Below, piece after piece: positions 47,301-55,541 of a stretch of 64,000 nucleotides of DNA (position 1 is the stretch's first letter; each line of letters opens with the position of its first letter). The DNA lies in contig NZ_JASHJC010000002.1 of the NCBI RefSeq assembly GCF_030733385.1, positions 390,468 through 454,467 of the forward strand, read 5' to 3'. The stretch is from Roseovarius sp. MMSF_3359. Its GTDB lineage: Bacteria; Pseudomonadota; Alphaproteobacteria; Rhodobacterales; Rhodobacteraceae. The notes beneath the pieces were generated by a model that ran no database searches, was not told where the DNA came from, and saw only the letters and a list, made by a program, of their open reading frames with translations. The position numbers were made by a program, and so were the translations under genes.

Positions 47301-47747
47301 GTTCTTGTTCCAACTCTTAGGATCGAATACTCGGTAAGCCGCTTTGTAACCCGTGCCAAAGAACTCCTCATGTATCTTCTCGATGATCCGAGTCATATCT
47401 TGGGCATCAAGCGCCGCACTCTCGATGACGATATCGCGCACGAAGCCATCAAATCCGATACCGTGCTCGTAGGTTGTATGGCCGAGCAGCAAGTCTCCAA
47501 ATATCTTTGGAATCCAGATTTCGCGGCGTGCGAAAGCATCAGCTGGAGGTTCGGTCAACAAGAAAATTCTCTTGGCTTGTGGCTCCGTTGGCGCAGACAC
47601 GACAACGTCTTGCACTAGGAATGGTTCTGCCTCTCGGAAGCCTTGTGCAAATGTAATGCCGTCTTTCAAAATAGCCTGTGCTTGAACTACTCCGCTAAAG
47701 GAAATCAAAACCGCCAACAGCAACGCTGAAAAAAAATTCTTGAACAT
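44295..47747 (-). CDS. Large secreted/periplasmic protein of unknown function (1150 aa)
   Basis: The protein begins with a clear signal peptide (MFKNFFSALLLAVLISFSGV, cleavage likely after VQAQA), so it is exported. A central region (about residues 640-735) is a charged coiled coil (RYNARAEILDAEIDQFNDMV, then SKQNALEAEEQRLEDRYTQL). Around residue 980 a glycine-rich linker (GSGGGMGLPPGGG) is followed by a basic stretch FFRRFATGKKIAVGFFKRQ. No known domain is recognised. ATG 47747 is chosen; a TTG at 47768 would add seven residues. It is first in the four-gene cluster and overlaps the next gene, indicating one operon. Confidence 0.75.
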   Translation of the reverse strand: MFKNFFSALLLAVLISFSGVVQAQAILKDGITFAQGFREAEPFLVQDVVVSAPTEPQAKRIFLLTEPPADAFARREIWIPKIFGDLLLGHTTYEHGIGFDGFVRDIVIESAALDAQDMTRIIEKIHEEFFGTGYKAAYRVFDPKSWNKNRSGPRRVGPENLEVSAASMNEWLFGENAVAFSSDPLDTDAPLTDAERAISLNKEQVGVYYSDPAGLVVLVVPRQKELNDAIASMRRFVVDTDTLLGAAVGGANSQWLMFVGRERTTGMPNMPPLRLDTIFTLAAGQSKNLAQSYQRTAPFAGQITDPDLLTTLHSSQNVEAFEAKFLESSDRAQDPLGLAGMWDYLHAVSMTVDWAPILLSRELTHTEYGQLLNITDQMLKGWSSANRINYVAFPYPKPFGNPDADSLHSRLQREMNQNFSQLTFNWNTAGFGSWAEFGEVKIFTMFRTGALPTSYFPDDGSFEIDGAAENIIKAAENDYWDFFSGLRDPYLARAAQYAALHIIFQAYPVQAVRTEPLVGQTAYESRWNAYIETVEAALVNMQRYNGAETGSVDNALGLDLGSDHHCFRQVLEPEDQTTVALVQRLKKAAVRLGGTKKLATLISYPEQVYTEFYDDVDRYNARAEILDAEIDQFNDMVDRCNRTQTCSTTRIERARDTLMSKQNALEAEEQRLEDRYTQLQSASDLSNELRSRIPDFGECDAAWAAVVEGVPPVADAVYKTPGIVISNDAYDFGSVGGHNLDGRAVRVVPDTKVTKGTVSIDAENGVIRLNPAEMGNAHTVARTFERDFRRFVSEGPQFQRKVIRRVEAALAHDTRAIKAFDTLALQRSGRPFSAERGLRTVPEDVSTAPANSSHVFVRSQAVALDARKAEELATLLNGDTAAAAVRTLENGTIELSWPGGKPPVAILTRNQADLPRAIEEIVAHVANSNATPNGTLRIVNIDGALSLRDMTAIKYSGVGRPTAGSGGGMGLPPGGGTRVAAASDGGNRGGGFFFRRFATGKKIAVGFFKRQGDAAKKLLRTDFDWANAEVSTIALRNLPGDGGYLATSIRISYKSAESGQPLLARLRAFLPGRKPTDADAAALRKAIEMARSNPEELPLWQQLEAIRLEFGANIDPSDAPRLLWRMQDTVDDFYVVENDQAMPPAQTRNG

Positions 47748-48255
47748 AGCGACACCAAATCTCTTCAATCAATACGAGCATTCTAACCCAAAAATGCAGA
47801 TTCTGAAAACAGTTTCGCGATTTCTTTAGCACCCGCTGTATTTCTTCATTTCTTTCAGAGTGTTCTCTATCATGCTGCGCCCATCCTGAGCGATGACTTC
47901 TAGAGCCGTGGTGCTACGCGGATCGCCTTTCCAATGTAGCAACAATTCTGTAGCGCACACGCAGAGCGGGAAAATTCGAGGAACAGATTGGTACCGAGAA
48001 TACTACAGCAGCGCGATACTCACTCACGACAGCGGTCCTTGAGATACTGAAAGAAAATTGCTCCCTTGTCCCGCGACTTGGTAATTTCCCCCGCAATTCT
48101 CGCTGCAGAATGCATGAATGGCCGATATTTCCGTTGTACAGCGGCACCTTGGTTTCGCACCTGCGGCATGTTTTGCTCTGTGAACCCGCACGGCGAGATA
48201 TTATCGTTTCTGCTTTGGGCTCTAAGTAGGCACTTAACGGATTGGACATGCAAAA
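47748..48255. other. Gene-poor, AT-richer upstream flank of the 1150-aa gene
   Basis: About 508 bases that must hold the promoter of the four-gene cluster. Short frames in both strands lack ribosome-binding sites and coding character. I see no direct repeats, integrase or tRNA here. Confidence 0.4.
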
Positions 48256-48283
48256 AAGGCGCCGGGACTTCTCCTGGCGCCTT
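48256..48283 (-). terminator. Intrinsic terminator of gabD
   Basis: AAGGCGCCGGGA and TCCTGGCGCCTT form a 12-bp stem (one G-T pair) with loop CTTC. On the minus strand it is followed by TTTTG, 20 bases after the gene's stop. Confidence 0.8.
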
Positions 48284-48303
48284 CTACTGTTTTTGAGGGG
48301 GTA

Positions 48304-49776
48304 TCAAACTGACATGCAGATGTACTTCATCTCAAGGTAATCTTCGATCCCGTGATGGCTGCCTTCGCGACCGAGGCCGGATTGCTTGACCCCACCGAAG
48401 GGCGCGACCTCGGTCGAGATGATGCCGGTGTTAACACCGACGATGCCATATTCCAGCGCCTCGGCCACCTTGTAGACGCGACTCAGATCCTTGGCGTAGA
48501 AATAGCTGGCCAGACCAAAGATCGTGTCATTGGCCATGGCGATCACGTCATCTTCGTTCTCGAACTTGAAGAGCGGCGCGAAGGGGCCGAAGGTCTCGTC
48601 CGTGGCAACCTGCATGTCCTGCGTACAGCCGACCACGATCGTCGGCGGCAGGAAGTAACCGCTGCCTTCCATCGGCTCACCCCCGCCCAAGATCACCTCG
48701 GCGCCTTTTGATGTCGCATCGGCCACATGTTCCTGCACCTTGTCGATGGCATCAGCGTTGATGAGCGGCCCAAGGGCGGTGCCGTCCTCCATGCCGTCGC
48801 CGATCTTCATCTGGCTGACCTTTTCCTTCAGCTTGGCAGCGAAGGCATCATAGACCCCGGCCTGCACATAGATCCGGTTGGCGCAGACGCAGGTCTGACC
48901 ATTGTTGCGGAACTTGCACATGATCGCGCCCTCGACGGCGGCATCGAGATCGGCGTCGTCGAACACGATGAATGGCGCGTTGCCGCCCAGCTCCATCGAG
49001 CATTTCATCACGCTGTCGGCGGCCTGGCGCAAGAGGATGCGGCCCACTTCGGTCGAGCCTGTGAAGGTCAGCTTGCGCACGGCCGGGTTTTCGCAGAATT
49101 CCTTGCCCACATCCGATGAGCGCGAGGATGTCACAATGTTGAACACACCCTTGGGGATGCCCGCGCGTTCGGCCAGAACACCCATCACCGTTGCCGACAA
49201 AGGCGTTTCTGCCGCCGGACGTCCAACAAAAGCACAGCCCGCCGCCAGCGCCGGGGCGGCCTTGCGCGTGATCATCGCGTTCGGGAAATTCCACGGTGTG
49301 ATCGACGCGGCCACACCGATGGGCTGCTTGATGACGGTGATGCGTTTGTCGCGCTGATGGCCGGGGATGGTCTCACCATAGATGCGCTTAGCCTCTTCGG
49401 CGAAAAACTCGATAAAGGACGCGCCATAGCCGATCTCTCCTTTGGCCTCGGCCAGCGGCTTGCCTTGCTCGGCGGTCAGGATGGTGGCCAGATCATCGGC
49501 GTTTTCCATCATCAGGTCGAACCACTTGCGCAGCACCGCGGCGCGTTCCTTGCCGGTCCAACTCGCCCAATCCTTCTGCGCGGCTTCGGCGGCGGCGATG
49601 GTCTCGCCCACCTGCGCACGCGACATGTCGGCCACCTTGGCGATCACGTCGCCGCGCGCCGGGTTGGTCACGTCGAAAGTGCCACCGTCGCCATCCACCC
49701 ATTCGCCACCGGAATAGGCCTTTTCAGCCAGCAGTGACGGATCCTTCAGCAGCGATTTCAAATTGGTGTCGGTCAT
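48304..49776 (-). CDS. gabD: NAD(P)-dependent succinate-semialdehyde dehydrogenase
   Basis: This 490-aa aldehyde dehydrogenase has the family residues: ITPWNFPNAMITRKAAPALA with the catalytic Asn, GSTEVGRILL, the glutamate in MELGGNAPFIVF, and the nucleophilic cysteine in NNGQTCVCANRIY. The PFGGVKQSGLGREG and EYLEMKYICM-like C-terminus match GabD rather than other subfamilies. It oxidises succinate semialdehyde to succinate, feeding 4-aminobutyrate or polyamine catabolism into the TCA cycle. It is monocistronic here with its own terminator. Glutarate semialdehyde is an alternative substrate. Confidence 0.92.
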   Translation of the reverse strand: MTDTNLKSLLKDPSLLAEKAYSGGEWVDGDGGTFDVTNPARGDVIAKVADMSRAQVGETIAAAEAAQKDWASWTGKERAAVLRKWFDLMMENADDLATILTAEQGKPLAEAKGEIGYGASFIEFFAEEAKRIYGETIPGHQRDKRITVIKQPIGVAASITPWNFPNAMITRKAAPALAAGCAFVGRPAAETPLSATVMGVLAERAGIPKGVFNIVTSSRSSDVGKEFCENPAVRKLTFTGSTEVGRILLRQAADSVMKCSMELGGNAPFIVFDDADLDAAVEGAIMCKFRNNGQTCVCANRIYVQAGVYDAFAAKLKEKVSQMKIGDGMEDGTALGPLINADAIDKVQEHVADATSKGAEVILGGGEPMEGSGYFLPPTIVVGCTQDMQVATDETFGPFAPLFKFENEDDVIAMANDTIFGLASYFYAKDLSRVYKVAEALEYGIVGVNTGIISTEVAPFGGVKQSGLGREGSHHGIEDYLEMKYICMSV

Positions 49777-49857
49777 GGCGGTTTCCTCCGAAATTGGTCT
49801 CGCACAGCCAAAGCATCTTGCGCTAGGCTTGTCCAGTACCGCAGGGGAGTTACACGT

Positions 49858-50646
49858 ATGGATTGGGACGATGCCTATGCCAACGCACCTTACATCCCGG
49901 GAGCCGAGGCCTATCCAGACAGGTGGGCCGCGGAGGCGGAGGCTTTTCGCAGCAAGCTGAGCGGCGTGGGTAGCGCAGAGCTCGGTGTGGCCTACGGCAC
50001 ATCGGACCGGGCGCGCTTTGACCTATTCACTCCCGAAGGCGCATCACTAGGGCTTTGTGTCTTCGTGCATGGAGGCTATTGGCTGAAATTTCATCGGACT
50101 TTCTGGTCTCATTTTGCCGAAGGGCTGTTGGCACGGGGCTGGACCGTCGCCATGCCATCCTATGACCTCTGCCCGCAGGTTCGGATCGCCGATATCACCT
50201 GTCAGATTGCCGATGCCATCGAAGCTCTGTCGGAGCGGGTTGCAGGACCGATCCGCCTTGCCGGCCATTCGGCGGGGGGCCACCTTGTGGCGCGGATGTG
50301 CGTTGAGGGGGCACTGCCTCCGCATGTGTTTGAACGCATTGAGCATGTCATGCCGATCTCCCCGGTCTCGGACCTGCGCCCGCTTGTCAACACCTCGATG
50401 AATGCCGACTTCCGGCTGGATGAGGCATCGGCCAAGGCCGAAAGCCCGGCCCTGATGAAGCCACTTGATGTGCCGGTCACGGTCTGGGTGGGCTGCGATG
50501 AGCGCCCGGTGTTTCTCGATCAGGCGCGGTGGCTGGCCGAGGCATGGAACGCTGCGCATGTGGTCGAGGAGGGTCGGCACCATTTCGACGTGATTGATGC
50601 GCTCAAATATCCCGACAGTTCGATGGTTCGGCGCTTGCTCTCCTAA
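49858..50646 (+). CDS. Alpha/beta hydrolase, kynurenine formamidase-like
   Basis: This 262-aa protein has the oxyanion motif VFVHGGYWLKFHR (about residues 64-76) and nucleophile elbow LAGHSAGGHLVARMC. The acid and histidine fall near WVGCDERPVFLDQA and EEGRHHFDVID. The HGGYW form is common in kynurenine formamidase-like esterases. GGGGAG lies 8 bases before the ATG. It ends tail-to-tail with the peptidase gene, overlapping by 4 bases. Substrate cannot be told; no other kynurenine genes are near. Confidence 0.82.
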   Translation: MDWDDAYANAPYIPGAEAYPDRWAAEAEAFRSKLSGVGSAELGVAYGTSDRARFDLFTPEGASLGLCVFVHGGYWLKFHRTFWSHFAEGLLARGWTVAMPSYDLCPQVRIADITCQIADAIEALSERVAGPIRLAGHSAGGHLVARMCVEGALPPHVFERIEHVMPISPVSDLRPLVNTSMNADFRLDEASAKAESPALMKPLDVPVTVWVGCDERPVFLDQARWLAEAWNAAHVVEEGRHHFDVIDALKYPDSSMVRRLLS

Positions 50647-51638
50647 CCGTGCAGGTCTGACCAACAGGGGAGCGTGTCGCCGTCTGCCGGGCGGGCGCGG
50701 AATACGGCACGGGCAATGGCGCGCGCCATGCAGGTAGCCGCCGCGTGGCCGAGCATCAAGGTATCGGCGACAGGCTCGGCAAGTGGCTTGTCCCCGGTCG
50801 CCGCGGCAAAGATCAAATCGCCATCCATCGGGGTATGCGATGGCAGGAGCGCCCGCGCAAAGCCGTCATGGGCCGAGGTCGCAAGCCGTGTGCATTGCGC
50901 CTGTGTCAGGGTGGTATCGGTGGCGACGACGCCGATTGTCGTGTTGGCATGCTGCAATCGTTTCGTTGAAGGCGTTTGCAGATCCGGGTAGGTCGTGGCC
51001 GGTCCAAGGCCGCCGAACTCTGCGCCCATCTCAAACGGTGCAGCCCAGAAATGCGGTCCGTCCCCAACAATGGCCGATCCGAGCGCGTTCACGGCCACCA
51101 GTGCGCCGACCATCTGGCCGGACGGCAGGCGCAGCGACGCCGACCCAAGCCCTCCTTTCAGATTGGCGGTAGTTGCGCCCGTCCCTGCGCCGACGCTGCC
51201 GAGATCGAAGGTTGGGGCGGCGCCATCAAGTGCCTGTTGCCCAAGCCGCTTATAGGGATTGTCGCTCCAATCCTTGTCACCGCCATTCAGCAGATCAAAA
51301 AGGATCGCGCCCGGAACGATCGGCACGCGCTGATTGCCCACGGCAAAGCCACGACCCTGCGCGCGCAACCCGTCTGCAACACCGGAGGCCGCATCAAGCC
51401 CGAAGGCCGATCCACCTGACAGCACCAGCGCATCGACCTGTTCCACCGTCTTGTCCGGCGCCAGAAGATCGGTTTCGCGTGTCCCCGGGGCACCGCCCAT
51501 GACATGCACTCCGGCGGTGAATGGCGCGTCGCCGACAACGACCGTAACCCCTGTCCTGATCCCGTCATCCTGCGCATTGCCGACCCGCAGACCCGCGATA
51601 TCGGTGATAAGGTTCAATGGTCCCGGTTGTGCACTCAT
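50643..51638 (-). CDS. P1 family peptidase (DmpA/S58)
   Basis: This 331-aa protein is a member of the P1/S58 self-processing aminopeptidase family. Visible motifs are NLITDIAGLRVGNAQDDGIR at the N-terminus, VDALVLSGGSAFGLDAASGV, and HANTTIGVVATDTTLTQAQ, where cleavage between Asn and Thr would release the nucleophilic threonine. It acts on short peptides or amides in the cytoplasm. ATG 51638 is used; an upstream TTG at 51668 is possible. Confidence 0.9.
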   Translation of the reverse strand: MSAQPGPLNLITDIAGLRVGNAQDDGIRTGVTVVVGDAPFTAGVHVMGGAPGTRETDLLAPDKTVEQVDALVLSGGSAFGLDAASGVADGLRAQGRGFAVGNQRVPIVPGAILFDLLNGGDKDWSDNPYKRLGQQALDGAAPTFDLGSVGAGTGATTANLKGGLGSASLRLPSGQMVGALVAVNALGSAIVGDGPHFWAAPFEMGAEFGGLGPATTYPDLQTPSTKRLQHANTTIGVVATDTTLTQAQCTRLATSAHDGFARALLPSHTPMDGDLIFAAATGDKPLAEPVADTLMLGHAAATCMARAIARAVFRARPADGDTLPCWSDLHG

Positions 51639-51796
51639 GATCTGAAAACGTCCCTCAACTTGTCGCAAAACATCTTGCCAGATTGCGCAGGATCGGCAAG
51701 AAGGGGCGCAGGTCGGAGCGATGGCGTCGCCCCATAGGCCCCAACATATCCCAAACAGTCCTGAACGCCGGGACCTTTCTTTTCAGGAGGGTCACT

Positions 51797-53038
51797 ATGA
51801 CTGCACATCCAGAATCCACCCAATTCGGCGGGACATCCCGCCCCGAAATGTACCGCTTTCACAACGGTGAGAAGGCCCCTCTGGCCTTTGACGTCGCCGA
51901 ATACGAGGCGCGTATTGCCGGTCTGCGCCGCATCATGGCCCAGGCGGGCGTCGATGCCGCCGTCTTCACCTCGATGCACAACATCGCCTATTACTCAGGT
52001 TTCCTCTATTGCGCCTTCGGCCGCCCCTATGGCCTCGTCGTAACCGCGACCGAATGTGTGACGATCAGCGCAGGCATCGACGCGGGCCAGCCCTGGCGGC
52101 GCTCCTTCTGCGACAACATCACCTATACCGACTGGCAGCGCGACAATTACTGGCGCGCGATCCTGTCGGTCTCGGGCGAAGGCCGCGTCGTGGGCTACGA
52201 GGGTGATCACCTGACGCTGATGCAGAAGGGCAAGCTGGAGGCGTTCCTGAAGCCGTCCAAAACCGTGGATATTGCGGGCCACACGATGACGCAACGGATG
52301 CACAAATCCGCGGCCGAAATCGCGCTGATCCGTCAATGCACGGCGATTGCCGATGTGGGCGGCTACGCGATCAAGGACGCGGTGCGCGAAGGCACCCGCG
52401 AGATCGACGTGGCCATGGCCGGTCGCGACGCGATGGAGGTCGAGATTGCCCGCGTCTTCCCGGATGCGGAATACCGCGACACCTGGGTCTGGTTCCAGTC
52501 GGGCATCAACACCGATGGCGCGCATAACCCGGTCACCGGGCGCCACCTGCAACGCGGTGACATCCTGAGCCTCAACACCTTCCCGATGGTCAGTGCCTAT
52601 TACGTGGCGCTGGAGCGCACTATGTTCGTGGGCGAGGTAGATGCTGCCAGCCTGAAGATCTGGGAGGCAAACGTCGCGGCCCATGAGTACGGCATGTCAC
52701 TCCTTAAGCCCGGAGTGAGTTGCGCCGAGGTCACGCACAAGATCAACGACTTCTTTGCCGAGCGTGACCTGCTGCAATACCGCACCTTCGGCTATGGCCA
52801 CTCCTTCGGTGTTCTAAGCCACTATTATGGCCGCGAGGCGGGCCTCGAACTGCGCGAAGACATCGACACGGTTCTGGAACCAGGCATGGTGATCTCGATG
52901 GAACCGATGCTCACCATCGCCGATGGGCAACCGGGCGCGGGCGGCTACCGTGAGCATGACGTGCTGGTCATCACCGAAGACGGCAACGAAAACATCACCG
53001 GCTACCCCTACGGGCCGGAATTCAACGTGGTCGGATAA
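51797..53038 (+). CDS. Creatinase
   Basis: This 413-aa protein is an M24-fold (pita-bread) enzyme that lines up along its length with creatinase, which hydrolyses creatine to sarcosine and urea. Key stretches are FTSMHNIAYYSGFLYCAFGR, DTWVWFQSGINTDGAHNPVT with the catalytic histidine, TFGYGHSFGVLSHYYGREAG and LEPGMVISMEPM. The metal ligands of true aminopeptidases are not conserved, as expected for creatinase. AGGAGGG precedes ATG 51797. A hairpin terminator follows. No creatininase or sarcosine oxidase gene is adjacent. Confidence 0.92.
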   Translation: MTAHPESTQFGGTSRPEMYRFHNGEKAPLAFDVAEYEARIAGLRRIMAQAGVDAAVFTSMHNIAYYSGFLYCAFGRPYGLVVTATECVTISAGIDAGQPWRRSFCDNITYTDWQRDNYWRAILSVSGEGRVVGYEGDHLTLMQKGKLEAFLKPSKTVDIAGHTMTQRMHKSAAEIALIRQCTAIADVGGYAIKDAVREGTREIDVAMAGRDAMEVEIARVFPDAEYRDTWVWFQSGINTDGAHNPVTGRHLQRGDILSLNTFPMVSAYYVALERTMFVGEVDAASLKIWEANVAAHEYGMSLLKPGVSCAEVTHKINDFFAERDLLQYRTFGYGHSFGVLSHYYGREAGLELREDIDTVLEPGMVISMEPMLTIADGQPGAGGYREHDVLVITEDGNENITGYPYGPEFNVVG

Positions 53039-53064
53039 GCGGAAATCAAGCCATTGCGATTGAG

Positions 53065-53090
53065 AAGGGCGGTTCATGTGAGCCGCCCTT
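53065..53090 (+). terminator. Hairpin terminator after creatinase
   Basis: AAGGGCGGTTC and GAGCCGCCCTT pair (one T-G wobble) around ATGT, 27 bases after the stop. The trailing T-run is short. Confidence 0.65.
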
Positions 53091-53130
53091 GTCGTGCCGG
53101 GCAAGCTTGCAATTTTAATGCAAAGCGCCG

Positions 53131-53730
53131 TTACAGAAATGAACGCACAGCCGTACCGGTGGCGAAAGTAAGCCAATAAAAACCGCTCCAGGCCAACAGG
53201 TATGCCAATGTTCTGCGCCGCCATTCAGGTAAGGCGGAACTTAGCAGGCAAGAGATGACATAGCTGGCAATCAGCGCCCCGCACATTGTTGAAACAAATT
53301 GCCAATCCAATATAAGATGGTCGCTGTGTTTCGCATGATATGAAAAATACACGATGCTTATATATCCGGCCACCACCGGCATCAGGGCAATCGCCGCAAC
53401 CGGAAGCCAGAACCAAAAACCGATTGCACCAAGCACCCGCGCGCGTGTGGGGCGGAGCAGCCGCCAATGCGAAAGCGGGTTAAGCATGTAGCAGGCCAAC
53501 AGAAGCCCAAGCGCGAGGCTTGGGACAAACATGCCGGCCGGTGCCCAAAATCCGAGCGGCAAGAAAGTTGCCCGGCTGACAGAAACTGACCGCGCCACCT
53601 CGGGTCCTATCAAAAACGCGTAGACGAGCGACGAGACAACCCAGATGAGGAGCGACGATTTCACCCAGCATCTACGCAGTTCTGCGTGCGGGATGACTGC
53701 GGCATGAGGTTCGGATTGGTTTTCTGACAT
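53131..53730 (-). CDS. Multi-pass membrane protein, unknown function
   Basis: This 199-aa protein has about five membrane helices, with loops rich in Arg between them (LLRPTRARV, PEWRRRT). No family is recognised. It lies 107 bases after the YiaAB gene on the same strand, beyond that gene's terminator-like hairpin, so it may be a separate transcript. It could still belong to the neighbouring membrane-stress genes. Confidence 0.6.
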   Translation of the reverse strand: MSENQSEPHAAVIPHAELRRCWVKSSLLIWVVSSLVYAFLIGPEVARSVSVSRATFLPLGFWAPAGMFVPSLALGLLLACYMLNPLSHWRLLRPTRARVLGAIGFWFWLPVAAIALMPVVAGYISIVYFSYHAKHSDHLILDWQFVSTMCGALIASYVISCLLSSALPEWRRRTLAYLLAWSGFYWLTFATGTAVRSFL

Positions 53731-53799
53731 GGTGAGGTAGTTGATTTTAATGGTAAAAATGAAATGTAAGGGGTGTTAAATTCTTGCAGGGGAGAACAA

Positions 53800-53830
53800 G
53801 GCGCAGCCACCGAGCTTGGGTGGCTGCGCC
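53800..53830 (-). terminator. Hairpin terminator after the YiaAB gene
   Basis: GGCGCAGCCACC and GGTGGCTGCGCC form a perfect 12-bp stem around GAGCTTG, 7 bases after the stop of the YiaAB gene. The following T-run on the minus strand is weak (TTGTT). Confidence 0.7.
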
Positions 53831-53836
53831 ATCGGG

Positions 53837-54127
53837 TTATGCGGCGTCTTTGGTGTCGCCGACATAATCCTCTAGAAGCTTCTCGTTGCGCGCTTCCTCG
53901 ATCTGGTTGATCCGGTCGATGCGGGCCTGGTTGTCGAAGCGGTATTTGACGAAATTCACCAGGCTGAGCGTCAGGAGCAGGATGCCGATGCCCCAGAACC
54001 CTTTGGTCGAGAGCGGCACGTCCGTCGAGAGCCAGAGCGAATAACCCAGCAGGATATAGGCAGCGGCCACGCCCGCGAGGTTAAAGAGCATGATGACGGT
54101 GTTGTCGGGTTTTTCGTGCGTATACAT
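53837..54127 (-). CDS. YiaA/YiaB-type two-helix inner membrane protein
   Basis: This 96-aa protein has two membrane helices (MLFNLAGVAAAYILLGYSLW about residues 13-32, and FWGIGILLLTLSLVNFVKYR about 44-63) followed by a charged C-terminal helix. The KGFWGIGILLLTLSLVNFVKY stretch matches the YiaAB two-helix family. AAAGGA precedes the ATG. It lies 37 bases after the PspA-like gene, so they are probably co-transcribed. A role in membrane integrity is suggested by the partner. Confidence 0.82.
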   Translation of the reverse strand: MYTHEKPDNTVIMLFNLAGVAAAYILLGYSLWLSTDVPLSTKGFWGIGILLLTLSLVNFVKYRFDNQARIDRINQIEEARNEKLLEDYVGDTKDAA

Positions 54128-54163
54128 TTCAATGTCCTTTCAGATAAGAGAATTTGTTGGGGT

Positions 54164-54838
54164 TTAGTCCTGTTTGAGCCGTGCCAGCACGTCCTGCGCT
54201 GTCACCTTGGTAGAGGGGCCAAAGCCGCGGGCGGCCATCCGGTCTTCAAGGTTGTCATGGTTCAGGTCGGCGTTGATTTCCGACAGGATTTGCGACTGCT
54301 CGAACGGATCGTCCGCGCCGATCACCCGGGTAATCAACTCCTGCGCCTCGTCGGCGCTTGAAGTGCTGCCGATCGTTGTCTTCAGACGGGTTTGCATCTG
54401 CTGCTCGCGGCGGATGGCACGGGCGGTAATGGCGCCCTGCTTGAGGTCGATGATCCGGCGATGCGCAGCTTCGACAGAGGCGCGCAGGCGGGTCGTCTGG
54501 GTCTCAAGACGGTCGAGGGTTTCCTGCCGCAAGGCGGCTTCGTTCTCCATCGTGGCGATGGCTTCGGCGGCCTGCCGGGCCATGTCGTCACGACCGGCAT
54601 CCAGCGCCTCACGAGCACGCAGGGCCATGGACTCCGACCGCGCCCTGATGGCATCAAGCAGCCGTTTTTCCGACCGTTGCCGCTGCACCAGTGTCGCCAG
54701 CGTTGCCTTGGCCGCCTTCAGGTGCATTTCGGTTTCGCGGATTTTCTGGTCAATCAATTCAAGCGCAAAGGCATCGGTGACCCTTTCTTCCGCCCGGGCG
54801 CTGGCCCCGACAAAGAGGGTTCTAAAGGTCCTAATCAT
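54164..54838 (-). CDS. PspA/IM30 family membrane-stress protein
   Basis: This 224-aa protein is predicted to be almost fully helical and coiled-coil, as in PspA/Vipp1 (IM30): MIRTFRTLFVGASARAEE at the N-terminus, then long heptad-rich stretches such as EMHLKAAKATLATLVQRQR and LETQTTRLRASVEAAHRRII. These proteins polymerise on damaged inner membranes. ATG 54838 is preferred with AAGGA upstream. Three TGAACnnnGTTCA palindromes lie between this gene and tetR, over its likely promoter. TetR control differs from the usual PspF/sigma-54 control. Confidence 0.82.
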   Translation of the reverse strand: MIRTFRTLFVGASARAEERVTDAFALELIDQKIRETEMHLKAAKATLATLVQRQRSEKRLLDAIRARSESMALRAREALDAGRDDMARQAAEAIATMENEAALRQETLDRLETQTTRLRASVEAAHRRIIDLKQGAITARAIRREQQMQTRLKTTIGSTSSADEAQELITRVIGADDPFEQSQILSEINADLNHDNLEDRMAARGFGPSTKVTAQDVLARLKQD

Positions 54839-54853
54839 ATCTTCATTCCTTCT

Positions 54854-54923
54854 TGAACAACGTTCACGACAGGAAGATAGGCAATCGTGAACTGTGTTCA
54901 AGAATATTTTTGAACAATGTTCA
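54854..54923 (-). promoter_or_regulatory. Three TetR-type operators over the pspA-like promoter
   Basis: Perfect 13-bp palindromes of form TGAAC-N3-GTTCA occur at 54854-54866, 54888-54900 and 54911-54923. On the minus strand a candidate -35 TTGAAC (54901-54896) and -10 TATCTT (54879-54874) are 16 bp apart, so the middle operator covers the -35 and the first lies just downstream of the -10. Confidence 0.8.
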
Positions 54924-54927
54924 GAAA

Positions 54928-55527
54928 CTATTTGTTTCCGGTTGCCTGCACCAATACCAGCGCGATCATCCGCTCCAGTTCATCCCCCGGCACGCCCGAG
55001 ATGCGGTTTTCGAGACCTAAAAGGACAATACCATGCACCGAGGAAAACAGCGCGCGTGTCATCAAGTTCACCTCGTCGTCGGACATGTCGGGGAAACATT
55101 CGCTGACCGGACCCGCGATGTAGCCGAACAGGCGACCCAGCTCTGACATGTACCAATCCGGCACGGCCATCTCGGTCGACATGCGGATATCAAAAAGCGT
55201 GCGCCAGGTTTTGGGATTGGCGGCGGCAAAGTCGAGATAGGCCAAAGACATCGCAATCAGCCTGTCGGTGGGAGTATCACCCTCGCGTCCCTCAAGGGAT
55301 TTTGCGACGGCGGCCCCGATCCGTTGGAACGTGCGCCCGTTGACCGCGATGATGATGTCGTTGAGGTCACCGAAGACGTTGTAGATGGCGCCCACGGCAC
55401 AATCCGCCCGCTTTGCCAGGTCACGCGCCTTGATCGCGGCCATGCCGTCCTCGGCGATCCGGGCTTCGGCGATATCAATGAGGCGCTGCCGAAGTTCCGT
55501 GCGCCGCTGTTTTACCTTGCCGGTCAT
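54928..55527 (-). CDS. TetR/AcrR family regulator (probable regulator of the pspA-like operon)
   Basis: This 199-aa protein has the TetR helix-turn-helix near residues 10-55 (LIDIAEARIAEDGMAAIKAR, then DLAKRADCAVGAIYNVFGD). The C-terminal domain resembles the TetR_C (WHG) type, with FAAANPKTWRTLFDIRM. It sits upstream of the pspA-like gene on the same strand. A palindrome identical in pattern to the three in front of pspA lies 15 bases before its own start, suggesting autoregulation. The inducer is unknown. Confidence 0.9.
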   Translation of the reverse strand: MTGKVKQRRTELRQRLIDIAEARIAEDGMAAIKARDLAKRADCAVGAIYNVFGDLNDIIIAVNGRTFQRIGAAVAKSLEGREGDTPTDRLIAMSLAYLDFAAANPKTWRTLFDIRMSTEMAVPDWYMSELGRLFGYIAGPVSECFPDMSDDEVNLMTRALFSSVHGIVLLGLENRISGVPGDELERMIALVLVQATGNK

Positions 55528-55541
55528 CGGCCCCGTCCTCC

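Noticed and set aside
47914..48249. Small ORFs upstream of the 1150-aa gene
   Set aside because: They overlap each other on both strands, lack ribosome-binding sites and show no coding character.
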